Shown here: piece by piece, positions 11,926 through 22,800 of the stretch
Position numbering within the stretch: the stretch's first letter is position 1
How the letters are laid out: the number at the start of each line of letters is the position of its first letter
Assembly: GCA_051294375.1 (NCBI GenBank)
Contig: JBJCIZ010001671.1
Span: 17,531 to 81,530, forward strand
Length of the DNA: 64,000 nucleotides
Origin: Paraspadella gotoi
Taxonomy: Eukaryota; Chaetognatha
Reading direction: 5' to 3'
Position numbers and translations under genes: made by a program
Notes under the pieces: generated by a model
Databases searched by the model: none
Told to the model about the DNA's origin: nothing
Seen by the model: only the letters and a program-made list of their open reading frames with translations

Positions 11926-12895
11926 AAATTTTACTCATTTTTAATTATTCTTAACAACTATTCTCTTTAGAGCCATGTAATTCCATCTGGTAGAATAATT
12001 ATTAACCAATTTTTCTTTTTGTTAACAATAACAAGTAAAATTTTACATGAAAAATTGTGAAGATGTAAGGAATCGTTGAGTGGAAATTAAATTTAAATTA
12101 AATAAAACCTGTTTCATATTTGCTTTTTTTTTATTAAATTGTAAATACAAGCGTGCATTAATTATTTAATAATCAATTAATTAATCATCAATCAATAATA
12201 ATCAACTAATCAATCAAAAATTAATGAATGCAATTTTTTATTTATCAAGTAATTTAATTAATCAATTATTAACAATCAACTAATTTAATAAATTTATTAT
12301 CAAATTTAAATTATTTTAAAAGAACCAATTATTAAGTTAATCATATGAATTAATCAATTAAACAATGTCAGTATTAACATTGTCGTCATCTCCAACTTCC
12401 GTTTTCTTTGCTTTTGTCTGGTCTAGTGGACCTGAAAGGAAAAGATACCTAAAAAAACTAACAGGCCTGATATGAATTTCATTTCAATTGATCAATCAAA
12501 TTATTCTTTTAATCCCATGACCGGTGTTCTTCCTCGTCATCATCATTCATTGGTCGTTCATTTTTTTTTTCATAATTATATAATAATAAAAACGAAAAAA
12601 CGAACAAGCAAAAATGATAAAAATAAAACAACTAGTATTTACATTAGGTAGCCATAATCTAAGGGTGGTATAACAGGTCATTCTTATTACCACTACTTAC
12701 TACGGGGTCGTCGTTCGTCATTGTATTCGTCGGTCGTTGTCGTCAGTTTTGTTCAAAGTCATTTGAGCTGCCAAATGTTCGATTGTTATTCTTTTAATTA
12801 TAATATTGTTAATTAATTAAATAATTTATATTTTTTCAACTAATTAATTAAATTAATTAGATAATGATGCTTGGGCAGATCCTGATTGTGCTCAA
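11926..12895 (+). mobile_element. Helentron-like element, 3' portion
   Basis: The stretch holds a degenerate core unit ('gtaaggaatcgttgagtggaaattaa...aaaacctgtttca') followed by the AT-rich TTAATCAAT tail. It closes with 'gataatgatgcttgggcagatcctgattgtgctcaaac'. The same closing sequence ends the copy at 32,203-32,914 and, reversed, opens the one at 34,679. The 5' half is not recognisable. Confidence 0.5.
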
Positions 12896-12912
12896 ACTTT
12901 ATTATTAATAAT

Positions 12913-13689
12913 TGTTACGTAATACATGATCAATATATTACGAGAAATTTCCAGCTTCTCTACCTTTTCCCACACTGTTCTTTGTTTCCCCTTACTAACG
13001 CAAGGAATATTCCGTTTCTCTGGCGATCACAGCGACATCTCTACGTTTCGATATGTTATTAAAGTATATACTTAAGTACAAGTTTCGAGGGCTGCGTGGC
13101 AGGCTCTGATTGGTTGCCGCCGTTTCGATAGATCTTCAGTCATGATTTACTATCGACGTTTGCCTTTCAGACTTCAACTTAGTCTCACACTGCGTTTTGC
13201 TACTTTTTTAATAAGTTTTCAACAATTCGCATAATAGATATTCTCGGGAACACGCTTTTTTAATAATAAGTTTTGTGTATGCTGGATTGGTGGATTTCTT
13301 CTGTGATAGAAGCAACATTTTACATTTGTCTTCAGAACAAGTAAGAATCTCTTTAAAATTTATATATATATTTCTGAGTGTTGTATTAAATGTTTGTTCC
13401 CTTTGCCCAGGATTTCTAACTTTAGCTTCAAGAGGCTCTTTAGTTCAGAGAAGAATCCTGGATTCGCATCGACCTTGATCGTCGCCTTGCGTCGTACGAT
13501 TCATCTTTTGCCGAGGACTTTTAGTCGTCAGCCCATTCTTGAGTAGTGGACCCCGGTGCTCATTGTCTCTCTGCGCCATCTTCTCGATTTCTCCCTACTT
13601 TTTGGTACGCCGCAGAATTATGTTCAGGAAAAGTTTAGCGAAATCCCAACGATAGCCACCTCCCTAACGACGTTCAGTATCGATTTACA
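12913..13689 (+). mobile_element. LTR copy B, 5' LTR of the decayed BEL/Pao element
   Basis: About 777 bp, starting TGTTACG and ending TTTACA, homologous throughout to copies A and C. It lies directly upstream of the decayed BEL/Pao coding region and in the same orientation, which makes it the likely 5' LTR. Sequence after the end (taatttgcggatcc...) could be a degraded primer-binding site, but the tRNA cannot be named. An intron-like block lies at about 13,339-13,411. Confidence 0.65.
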
Positions 13690-15950
13690 TAATTTGCGGA
13701 TCCTAATACGTTCCAGCGTTTGCAGCGTTGGAATACTCGCCCACGAATCGGTTCTTCCGTAATCTGCCGCGGTTTTACTCCCTTGTATTCTTCCCGGGGA
13801 TTCTTCAACCGGAGAAGAAGAACCGGACGGAGCGCTTCGGTCTGCTGTGCGGCCTGGATTCTAGCGAATCGACGTTTCCTATCATCCGAAGGAGATCTAG
13901 CCTATTCTTGAGTACGCATACCGAAGCGGACGGTAAGGGGTTTTACGGATGCCTTTGTGTACGTGACTTTGCCGACGAGTGGACCCCGTCGGATAGCGAC
14001 CCGGAGATCCGGACGATCGGTCTGCGGGTCATTACTTTTCCGTTGATAAAATTCCCGGTCGCTCCATGTCCTGCCGATACAATGGGGTGCCAGTGAACCT
14101 GAATTGAGGGAGGATGGCGTGGTAGAAATTCGCCGATTCAGTTGATTTCACGATATCTGCACTTTCCTCCTCTTCACTCACATCTCTCTCGCACCCGCGC
14201 GGCGACGGAGTAATCGCAATTTACGTCGTCGGGAGTGAAACTTATCCTGGATTTCTACGACCCGACGTACGCGAATTGCACCGCCTCGCATCGGGAGGCT
14301 GACGACCTGAAGAGTCAGCGATAGATGAAGGATAAAAACAGGCAGCGCCTCATCGTGATCATTCGAGGATTGCGCTGCGTCGTGTCGAAGCAACCCTCGG
14401 AGATGTCGAAAACCTCTTAAGGACTTCGCCTTTTCGGCACGTTGTCTCTGTTGAGCATGACTGTTATCGTTAGCTTGTAAGACGATACATCAGAGGCTCG
14501 CCTTTAACGGGCTCTCAAGTATCGAAAAAGAGAAATATGATACTTCGCCGAAGTGACAAACTATTTGCGCAGGACCACCAAAATTACACCTTCCGAATAT
14601 GCTTAGAATCTCACCTTCTTCAAATCGTCGTACAGTTTTCTTATTCTCTCCTGCCTCCAGCCGTGTACTCCTTTAGGAATGCCACGACTTTCTTCCATTC
14701 GGCCTCTCATACGATCGACAGAAGCGGTCGAGGCGTCTATGCGGGTCTCGTTTTGAACCGCGCAAGGCACTCCGAGCGCAAGAAACATCCTCCGGAAGCC
14801 AACCGCGGATATTGCACGTATATCAAAAAGCACTACGACCGCATCCGTTCTTCGCCGATATCTTAGGGCACGTTCTGGAACGACGAGCGCGGATGGAAGG
14901 CTTTTGGCTCGGACTTCCTTAATCGCGCTCCACAACATCCTTGGGGCGCAGCGCCCTTACTCGTATCTCACGGGTCTAACTGCATGATCGGACGCGTGCC
15001 ATCCACGGATAGAAGCATATCGTCGAATCGGATCTCTCCGTTCGCCGGCAGGCGACGCGGATACACAGGTTTAAGCAGTTGCCGGAGAGCTACGGAGATT
15101 CCCGCAAAAAGGGAATCCAGTTTTCGGCTGCACCAAGGATCCTGACGGACTGGACTTCGTGGCGTCCATCCCGGCCGTCTCTCATGCCTCCGCTCGTCTC
15201 CTGAAGGATTGATGGATGAATCTACCGCTCCCTCTTTGTCCTGTTCAGACGAGTCGAAAAACCGGCTGTCATAGTAGCTTAACAAGCGACACTGAACGGA
15301 AATAATAATCATCCAGCCCATTTACGATAATGCTTTCTCGACATGCCGCAGCATGCACACGAGCCGATGTGGAGGCCTTTAGGTCCGGAAAGTGGAACTG
15401 CCGCGCGTAACCCGGAACGACGATCAGGAGCTACATAGCTTTACGCATCGCTGATTTAACCGACACCTGAGGACACAACCCAGGAACTCGCACCAACCCC
15501 GCTACCATGAACTGACGAAGACTTTACTCACGTCACGAGGGCGTTCATCGAAGGATGTGGAATGCCGACACAGATTTTTCGGAAACTATTCTTTCGACTT
15601 TCATTGAAGTGTGCTCGTCGAATTGAGAGAGAATGGCGTGAGAAGACGAACGATTAGCTAACGCTCACCGACTTGTCCGAATCTGCAGCATATGATGACG
15701 AGACGGTGAAATAGGAACAAAAGAGTAAACATCCTCATAGACATTTGCAAAGAGATCAGCACGAGACTAGTTTGGCGAAGGCCCGAGAGAGACCTGGAAT
15801 AGACGACACGTGAGCGCTGGGCTTAATACTAAACAAAGAGACGAACGGGAACGAAAGGAAATTAACTAAGGGTACAGGAAAGGGCATCAGACAGTGCAAT
15901 CCCCCCGGTTAGAGCCCTCTCTTCAATCAGCTCGTAGGCGGGCACGTTCA
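13690..15950 (+). pseudogene. Unassigned decayed ORF(s) between LTR-B and gag
   Basis: GC-rich sequence with protein-like + strand segments separated by stops and frame changes: 13,690-14,096 (with FYGCLCVRDFADEWTPSD), about 14,215-14,325 (VKLILDFYDPTYANC), 14,720-14,866, 14,866-15,060 (GTFWNDERGWKAFGSDF) and about 15,060-15,210 (NPVFGCTKDPDGLDFV). Together they suggest more than 500 codons upstream of gag, which is more leader than a usual BEL element has. I do not recognise the family. Competing open frames also exist on the minus strand (14,603-14,938; 14,968-15,321). I prefer the + strand because everything identifiable further along is + strand, but this is inference. Confidence 0.35.
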
Positions 15951-17660
15951 GATTAAAAGCCTGCGACTCCTCCGCCAGCGTATACCGACAAACGATTCAT
16001 CATCGTGAATTCGCCGGCTGGCGGTCTCAACGAAGTCACGGCAAGACCGCGTGACGTCAAGGCAAAATGCAGATCAAGGAGCAACAAGCCGCGGCGCTCA
16101 TCCTCGGTTAAAGCGGGATCCGTCCGACGAGAGGTCGAAGAGCGGCTTGGGCCGTGGCGAGCCGGGAGCTCGATGACAGCGTGCCCTCGCCCGTCGCATC
16201 CGTCGATATGGCATATCCACCAGGCAACTCTTGGAGTCAATTCGCACGTTTTATGGGAAAACTTGTGGATCAAGGACAACGTCGTGAAGGCGGCGGGAGA
16301 AAGGAGAAGCGGGTCACACTTCGGCCTGCCCGCCGTCCTCATAACACGCCCGCCACTACGATGCCGGTTGGATGAAGAACACCCACGCGCCCGGGTACTA
16401 CCGCTGCGGGAGAGACCAGTCGAAAGCGCCGGCTATTAAGAAAAGAAGACGTGTGAGCCTCAATAAATGCGCGAATACACGGCTATACAGCAAGAAACGG
16501 TTATCACGGCATCGGCAGCGCCAAATCTTCGATCCCGGGCCAGTTCTTGAAACGGCGCCGGTCGGCCGCTCAGCTGCGATCGCCGACGGGCTTTCTTGGA
16601 ATTTCAAGCCCAGACTCTCGCCTTCCCAAATGCTTCAGCCACAACGCCAAAGAACAAAGTCGACGGAAAATGCGTCACGATTGGACTGTGAGGTTAACTT
16701 CGAGACTTTCAGTGGCGTCTGTGCGTGGAGGGCCGCCACTGTCCCATGAAGTTGAAGGAGCTTACCCCACTGGGTTCGACTGTCTTCCCAAGCGATCCGT
16801 GACGTTTCCTTACGCAATCGGAACGCCTACCGCGGCTCTTGCGGAGCCCTTCTCGTCCTCAAGAAGAAGTGGGGATGAAGCGGACGACGTGCAGGATGAG
16901 ATGATATAAGAGATTCCTGACGGGCCCAAGACTCTGATCGAAAGGAGCTCAGGCAGGTTCACCATTGCGTTGTTGTTACCTTGCAGCAGGTTACCTCTTG
17001 CAAGGGAGACCGACCGACTTGCGGACCTCGGACCGGGCGGCCTCATGGCGGATCTCCTATCGAAGCGGATGCACATTTAACATAGTGGGGCGAAAAAGGG
17101 TTTGTTTACAGACAGTATCACCATTGGATGACTGAGCTCTTTCTTTAGTTGATTTCTTGTCGTTTCTTGCCATTAACCAGAGGTTCTCGACGATTAGACC
17201 GCCGGGCGAAAACATCCAAGACGCCGCGAACGACGAGGAGAGAAGCCGAAAGACGACGGCAGAAGTTGTCAACGTCGGCGTTCGTGCAGGGAAAGGCATC
17301 CGAGGAATGAAGAGAAAGCTTCGGTCGCCGCCGCTTCAGTTCCAGAAATGCCGGAGCGCGGTTTTCAAAGCCAGCGTCGTCGTCAGCGTCTATGCCGTCG
17401 AGAGCTCCGCGGTGCCTTGCCCACATTGCGAGGGGCCGCCATTACCTGCGCAGCTGGACAAGTTAGCGATTGAAGCCCGGCCGATCCCCGCAAGTTTTGC
17501 GCTCTCAGTCTGCGCTGCTTCAACTGCTTGGGAAGCGGTCATCGACGCTAATTTGCCCTACAAAGAGCCGTTGCTTTTGTAGCTGGACATCATCATCCGC
17601 TTCTACATGGTCGGACGTAGGGACCACGTCAGAGGAGCGAGGCTTCAAAGCACTCAGGCA
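15951..17660 (+). pseudogene. Decayed BEL/Pao Gag
   Basis: A degraded Gag ahead of the protease region. The clearest signature is a CCHC zinc knuckle at 17,516-17,560 (CFNCLGSGHRR). It is interrupted by a stop and frame change, after which CPTKSRCFC continues in another frame from 17,554. A HHHPLLH element follows at about 17,590-17,620. This CCHC plus C..C...HH.LLH arrangement is characteristic of BEL/Pao Gag C-termini. Upstream fragments (16,547-16,909; 17,157-17,582) are probably capsid but too broken to place. Multiple frameshifts and stops make it non-functional. Overlapping minus-strand frames in this GC-rich DNA are shadows. Confidence 0.65.
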
Positions 17661-18715
17661 AATAACGTGTTTCGAGTAGCAGCGGGAGAAATGGAAAGTT
17701 CTGACGCCGCCGCCGATAAGACGGGGCATCCGACCGTCGAGCGACCAGACCGCGTGACGTATGCCGAGTAGCCGCGGGCGGATGGGCACGTGTACCGCCC
17801 AGTAGGATGGGCCATATGATCTCGTTGGTCGACGACGCATTTCCACCTACGCGTTATTGGATAGGGGGAAGTAACAAGTCGTCATTAACGTCATCTCGCG
17901 AAGCGATGAATCTTCCGCTTAGTCACTGTGAATTTGAAATTGACAACTCTCGGCTTCTGAGTCTACACTCCCTAGAGCCAATGGTGAAAAAGGATGGAGA
18001 TTATCTTTCAGTTGACGGCGCTTTCGATACTGGACCTTGAGGAAGTTCCTCGCCGTGAATCTTTGTCTTCGGAAGATTGATGCACCTCCGATCTCAGGAG
18101 GAGATTTCTTCTTTTTTCATCTTGTGGATGTCGAGATTCGTCTCTTGAAACTCAAGGGAAATCGGATGATTCTATCTGCCCGAATATACTGGACTATGGG
18201 AGGGGTGAAATACGCCGTGGAGTAAGGATGCCCCCATTGCGTTCAGACTGAATGGGGGATGGACCATCGGGTCGGCCCACGCGGCCAAGGTCGTCGAGGC
18301 TCGGACCGTGGGAATTCGACCAGCGTTACCTGTCACTCGTCGATTGCGTCGAGCATTGTACGGTACTCGAGCTCGCAAAAATTCAAACGTCTCTCTTTGT
18401 AAGCGGATTTCCTCCGGCTGCCATCAGCCGAGCTCAACAAGCGTGCAAGATTGACTTCGCTTTATGGAGCAGTTGCGGTCGACCGATTGCTTCGGATGAA
18501 GACATCGGACATGGGAGAGTCGGGGCTTCCAATTGAGGGAAGGCGGCGGGAAAAAGGCTGCCGGGATCTCAACAAATGCAATTCGTCGGAGATGGCCCAG
18601 CGGATAGAACAGGCTTTGAAAGCTACTGTGCAAGGATGCGGCAAGCCGCTCGCAAAGAAGGAGTCTTCAAAACATTTTCCTAGGGAATATTTCGACGAAG
18701 GTCATGACTAATTCG
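17661..18715 (+). pseudogene. BEL/Pao protease and protease-RT linker region (decayed)
   Basis: It lies between the Gag knuckle and the RT. Open pieces include 17,807-18,040, 18,037-18,225 and 18,451-18,711. The last (ending SSKHFPREYFDEGHD) fits the acidic/helical stretch that precedes the RT in BEL polyproteins, where a '..Y.(D/E).GH' segment is common. A DTG/DSG-type aspartic protease motif could not be confirmed in the degraded sequence. The identity rests on position and on this linker similarity. Confidence 0.45.
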
Positions 18716-19780
18716 TTATGATGATTCCCTCAGTCCGGAACGGATAACCCATTATGGTGTTTGCCCACATTTAATAGCGCAACTCAGAGTAAGTACAACC
18801 GGGCAAGTTTCTGCAGTTTGCCATGATTAAGTACTTTGCGACGGAATCAGCCCTCACATGATCAACTCTCACCGCGGCCCGACTTTGCATATGAACAATC
18901 TTCTTTTGAGTCCCTTTTCGCACTTCGCCGTTCACGCGAGATCTCTCGACTTGATGTGCAGGCGATTTTTCCTATTCAGTGTTTCGTCGAACAAAAAAGG
19001 ATCGCCACGTTTCGATTTTTGGTGGTCTTGAGGATGTATATGGAGAAGTTCTGTTTATGGGAGATGATCGTTTCAGCAGGTTCTTCGGGCGCCGAAATCG
19101 CTCGCCGACTGTGTGCCAGCTACTAGCGTCGCAGCATCTCAGGTTCCGTACGCCTTTTATGTGAACGGTTCCACCGGAAGTTTGCTGATAGCCTTATCAT
19201 CAACGACTTTTTACGTGGATAATTTATTGCTTTCGGCGTATTTGATGGTTCCCGACCGTTGATGTTCGGCCCGAAGTCTCCGGATCGGCATTACGGAACG
19301 CGTGATGAAGCGTGGAGGCTTTGACCTTGTGTATTTGCTGGCTTGCGGTCATCGCATAGAGGCGTTGGAGGAGTGAATACGCCTGGCGTTGAAAAGGAAT
19401 GGGAAGGACATAAAAACTCAGTGGGGTGGGTGTAGTGCGATGATAATTGGGAGAGGTCTTAAGGCGTTTGCCTTTGTTCTCACGAGATATTTTCTCGTTC
19501 AACGGAACAAGAAGAAGGTGGAAAACTGAAAGTCCAAAGGCGTCGGCAAATGCTCTCACTCCACTAGCTTCCTCTTTGATCCGATTGGGGTTCGTGCACT
19601 TCTCCTGCGTGGAAGCGGAGATTTTTCAGCGGGCAACGAAAGAAAAACTCCGTGGGTGACCCGGATATCAAAGGAGGCTTCATGCCGGATCACAAGTGCG
19701 GCAAAGAGGTTGTGAACTTCTTCATCGAGATTCCTCCTGGATTTCGACGAAGGGAAAACGCATGCGGTGCCGGAAAAATG
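18716..19780 (+). pseudogene. BEL/Pao reverse transcriptase (decayed)
   Basis: A + strand RT remnant spread over several frames. After the linker come ITHYGVCPHLIAQLRVSTTG (about 18,737-18,796, the 'YLPHH.V...KLRVVFDAS' region) and the leucine-rich 'L..LL.RFR...' stretch near 18,895-18,960. The polymerase box FYVDN-LLLSAY lies at 19,209-19,244 (YVDD in the family; the last D is N here), and MKRGGFDLVYLLA (about 19,303-19,341) follows at the usual distance. A thumb/connection piece with FDPIGVRALLLRG lies at about 19,578-19,616. Stops and frameshifts occur throughout. Confidence 0.75.
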
Positions 19781-20700
19781 GCACATCTTCTGCCGATGCC
19801 TCGAGTTGGGTTACGGCGTCGTTCATGTATCGTTTTCCGCGTCGAAGTTCCCATCAGAGCTCATGTGGATATCTTTTGGAAAGTCACGTTGTAGTGCCGT
19901 TGTCTTCGAGTAAGTGTTTGACTCCCAATGAGTCATTCCGCTGGCATTGGAGTTACCCGCGAAACTCTGCCGCCGAGCTTCGTCTATCTGTGCTGGAATC
20001 AAGTTTCATGAAGAATATTCGAGAGTTGTTTTCTGGTACGGGATTCGCATAACAGTCATCAAGCAAATTCGGACGAGAAGTGGCGTTTTATCCCGTTTTT
20101 CAAACATCGAATCTTCTCAATTCGGAAATTCCGAGTGTGGACGAATGGGAGATATGGTCCCGACTGCCGAAAATCGAGCGGATATTGCGAGTCGAGGACT
20201 ATCTGGCGAGGGGGAAAAATGGATGATTGGATGAAAGTTCTTACGTGGACTTGGATTTTCTTTGAGACCGGCATTCAACTTGGCCTCCCCGATCAAACGT
20301 GTTTGATTCCGGTGAATAACGAAGATCTTTCCGGGAGTGTCGCGAGAAAAGTGCGGCTATTGACGCCCTCTGTCGCTTCTCCGTTCATGCCCATTTTCCG
20401 CTGATTCGTGGATGCTTGATTACGCCGCCAAGTTTTTCATTCTTTGGGCAGGCCGCGTCTGGCGAAAAGACCGCGGTTTGCTCTTGCGCGTGGTTGGAGA
20501 CCTTTGCGTTTTGGGAAAGGCTTCAACGCAATCTGCCGGCCAAGGAAAATTTCCTCGATCTTACATCGTCGATATTGAATCGGCGCGGATCGCCTATTTC
20601 GCTTGATTCAATTGAAATATTTCTGGTTTCCGAGATGGAATTTCTTGTCGAAATCGGTCACGCTTCCGCAACTTCGAAAGGAATTGAATTCAAAAATTCG
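19781..20700 (+). pseudogene. BEL/Pao RNase H-like domain and linker (decayed)
   Basis: LELGYGVVHVSFSASKFPSE (about 19,800-19,862) matches the start of the BEL RNase H, where a D-A-S..GYGAV motif is usual. WISFGKSRCS follows, matching the 'SKSRVAPL' strand. FWYGIRITVIKQIRT (about 20,028-20,073) fits the 'FWTDS..VL.WI' strand with its catalytic D replaced. VPTAENRADIASRG at 20,157-20,198 matches the diagnostic V(P)..NPAD.ASRG end. The downstream frame 20,416-20,712 (containing ASGEKT) is linker between RNase H and integrase, not a kinase. Confidence 0.8.
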
Positions 20701-21986
20701 CCTCTTTCGTAAGTTGTCTCCTTTCGTCGACAGCGGGGATGGGGAAGATGCGCGTCGGCGGACGTCTAATCTACGGGTAACGCCGCGTCGCTTTCCTTCG
20801 AAGGCCTAAACATCCCATCATTTGCCTGGTTCGGTCTGACGACGATTCTAGGAGTAGTTCTTCGCCGCCCTATCGAATGTTCATAGATCGAGGGTCATGC
20901 AGGAATTGAGGCTATCTGCCAGTGAAAATACGACGCAAGTACTGGATCCTCCAATGGAGCGCGCCAAGCTGTCCGTCGAGTTCTCACCAATGCGTTCTAC
21001 TGTCAAAAAGCTACAGCCACCGGACAAACAGAAAATGGCGCCGCTTCCGAGCTTCAGGACGGTCCCCAGTGCCGACCGTGTCTCGCGAACGTCCGGTCAG
21101 GTCGTCGATGCGCTTGGGCCCTTCGACATCAAGATCGGACCGTTGCCCGATAAGGCTGTGGGTGTGGCGCTCTTTACCTGCCTATATTCTCGCGCCGTTT
21201 CATCTTGAGTAGTTATTTTCTCTCTCGACTTCGTCCTTACATAAATTGCCTTCGATGTTGCTGCAGCGGAAGGACACGAAGGCCGGGCATACGGGCACCT
21301 CTTCAGCGTTAACGCAAACAAATTTCAAAGGTGCCGACACAAGCCTCCTGCACGAGCGACGCTATAAAGGATGAACATCGGCAACGACACTGATTAAAAT
21401 TTCCATTGTCTTGGCTTCGACTGGGACTTCGCGCCGCCTCTCACGCCGCACTTATGTGGAGTTTGGGACGGATGGTTCGCTCGGCTAAGCGACTCTCTAC
21501 GCCCCTACTTGGCGACAGGTCGCGCGATGGAAGACGTTTCGCACCATCATCACCGGCGCCGAAAGGAATCATCATCGTCGGCCTTTTAACGCTATAAGCA
21601 GCGATGCTCAAGACTGGTACTTTTAACGACCAGCTGATTTATCTTATCTCCGGAGTTCGCTGATAGGAACGTCGGCCGTCATCTTCCCACCGCCGCCGTC
21701 TTCCGGCGATGCTTGCTGTCTGGAGGTAATAAGCAAGCGTCTGGATTGATTTTCATTCGAGCGGACGCTTTTCTCCACGGCGCATTATCTACCTAATCCT
21801 CCAACGCCCGAAACGTTTGGCAAACGACGCAGCCGGATCTTAAAGTCGGCCAACTCGTCCTCTTGTTGACGAGACCAAGGTCGAGGAACGAGTGGAGGCT
21901 TGGCGTTATCGAAAGCGGTGCATGGCGGACGCGAATGGAAAAATATTTGAACGCGATCGATCTAAGATTCGTCGTTTGGAACTAGA
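20701..21986 (+). pseudogene. BEL/Pao integrase (decayed)
   Basis: Ordered integrase landmarks on the + strand. KLSPFVDSGDGEDAR and RVGGRLIYG in neighbouring frames (20,708-20,780) are the segment just upstream of the zinc domain. RRKYWILQW (about 20,928-20,956) is the HHCC-domain landmark. LGPFDIKIGPLPDKA and VALFTCLYSRAV (21,113-21,200) are the first catalytic-D region, in which the aspartate ahead of GP(F) is not preserved. RMVRSAKRLSTPLLGDR (21,469-21,519) is the helix after the catalytic E. LKVGQLVLLLTRPRSRNEWR (21,839-21,898) is the C-terminal DNA-binding domain typical of BEL/Pao. The reading frame changes several times and stops are present. Confidence 0.85.
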
Positions 21987-22311
21987 TGAGTGAAGTAAAA
22001 ACGAATACCTCATTCCCTCAAGAACTAAAAATTTTGTATATTATATTCCATTATGCCATGCATAACCGAATTTACTTTTCGAGAGGCTTCGATGAAAAAC
22101 GAAATTTCGTTTTTACCCAAATTTTTATTTCGCTTTCGAGTCGATTTACCCCATAGGGACTGCTACCAAAACCGAAATTCAGATTAAATGTTTTTCAATT
22201 TGAATTTTTTAATTTTTGTATTTTTACTGTTTAAGACAATGATTTTTTCAGAAACTGTGTTTGTTTTGGTTAAGAGTTTATTTTTAAGAATTTATTTTTA
22301 TATTTTCAGTT
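21987..22311. other. AT-rich interval
   Basis: The compositional break from the GC-rich integrase remnant is sharp. A strong acceptor-like string (tttttatattttcag) lies at about 22,296-22,310. Nothing else was recognised. Confidence 0.4.
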
Positions 22312-22800
22312 GTGGAAGTAGGGTTTTTAAGAAAAATTATTTTATTTATTTATTTCGATTATCGTAAGTGCGACCCCTACTCGAAAATTTTTTCTCAGAT
22401 TTTGACAGTAAAAAATAAAAATTTTGGATTGTTCGATTCGTTATTATTTATGTCGAATTTCAAGCTTATAATAAGATCAAATTGGGATTTTGGCGTACAG
22501 TCGTATGTTTCTGCGATTTCTTTTATTCATTATTTGATTTTCAGCGGTACGTCACCACGGGCCTGTTCAATTTTGAAGTTGCGGACTTTTGTATATTTTT
22601 TTGGAGAAAAAAGAAAATATTTATTATTGGGCCTCATTATTAATTTTTTGGGTTTTCAATACGGGCGTGCGGGTTTGTCGCTTCGTCCTTTTGTTTTCTC
22701 CCTTTTTTCTCAGTTTTAGTACCGGTCCTTTGTTTCTGTACCGCCTTATCGGAGTTTCAAGTTTGACGCCGGAAAGACTTTTATTAATTATATCAAAGCT
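22312..22800 (+). pseudogene. Unassigned hydrophobic open frame
   Basis: A 135-codon frame (22,312-22,719), rich in Phe, Ile and Leu, with several hydrophobic stretches. It immediately follows an acceptor-like tttcag, so it could be an exon or env-like remnant of the BEL element, or chance in AT-rich DNA. No homology recognised. Confidence 0.2.

Noticed and set aside
14603-17846. Minus-strand ORFs of 60-129 codons in the GC island, considered as a minus-strand gene
   Set aside because: The Gag knuckle lies on the + strand within this interval and all later pol motifs are +. The minus frames are more likely shadows of GC-rich coding DNA, though the 14.6-15.3 kb part is not settled.
20416-20712. 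P-loop-like glycine-rich stretch suggesting a viral nucleoside kinase, and with it a large DNA virus integrated in the GC island
   Set aside because: Flanking motifs (VPTAENRADIASRG before; RRKYWILQ, LFTCLYSRAV and LKVGQLVLL after) place it in the RNase H-integrase linker of a BEL/Pao element. The P-loop match is imperfect and the GC island is explained by that element.
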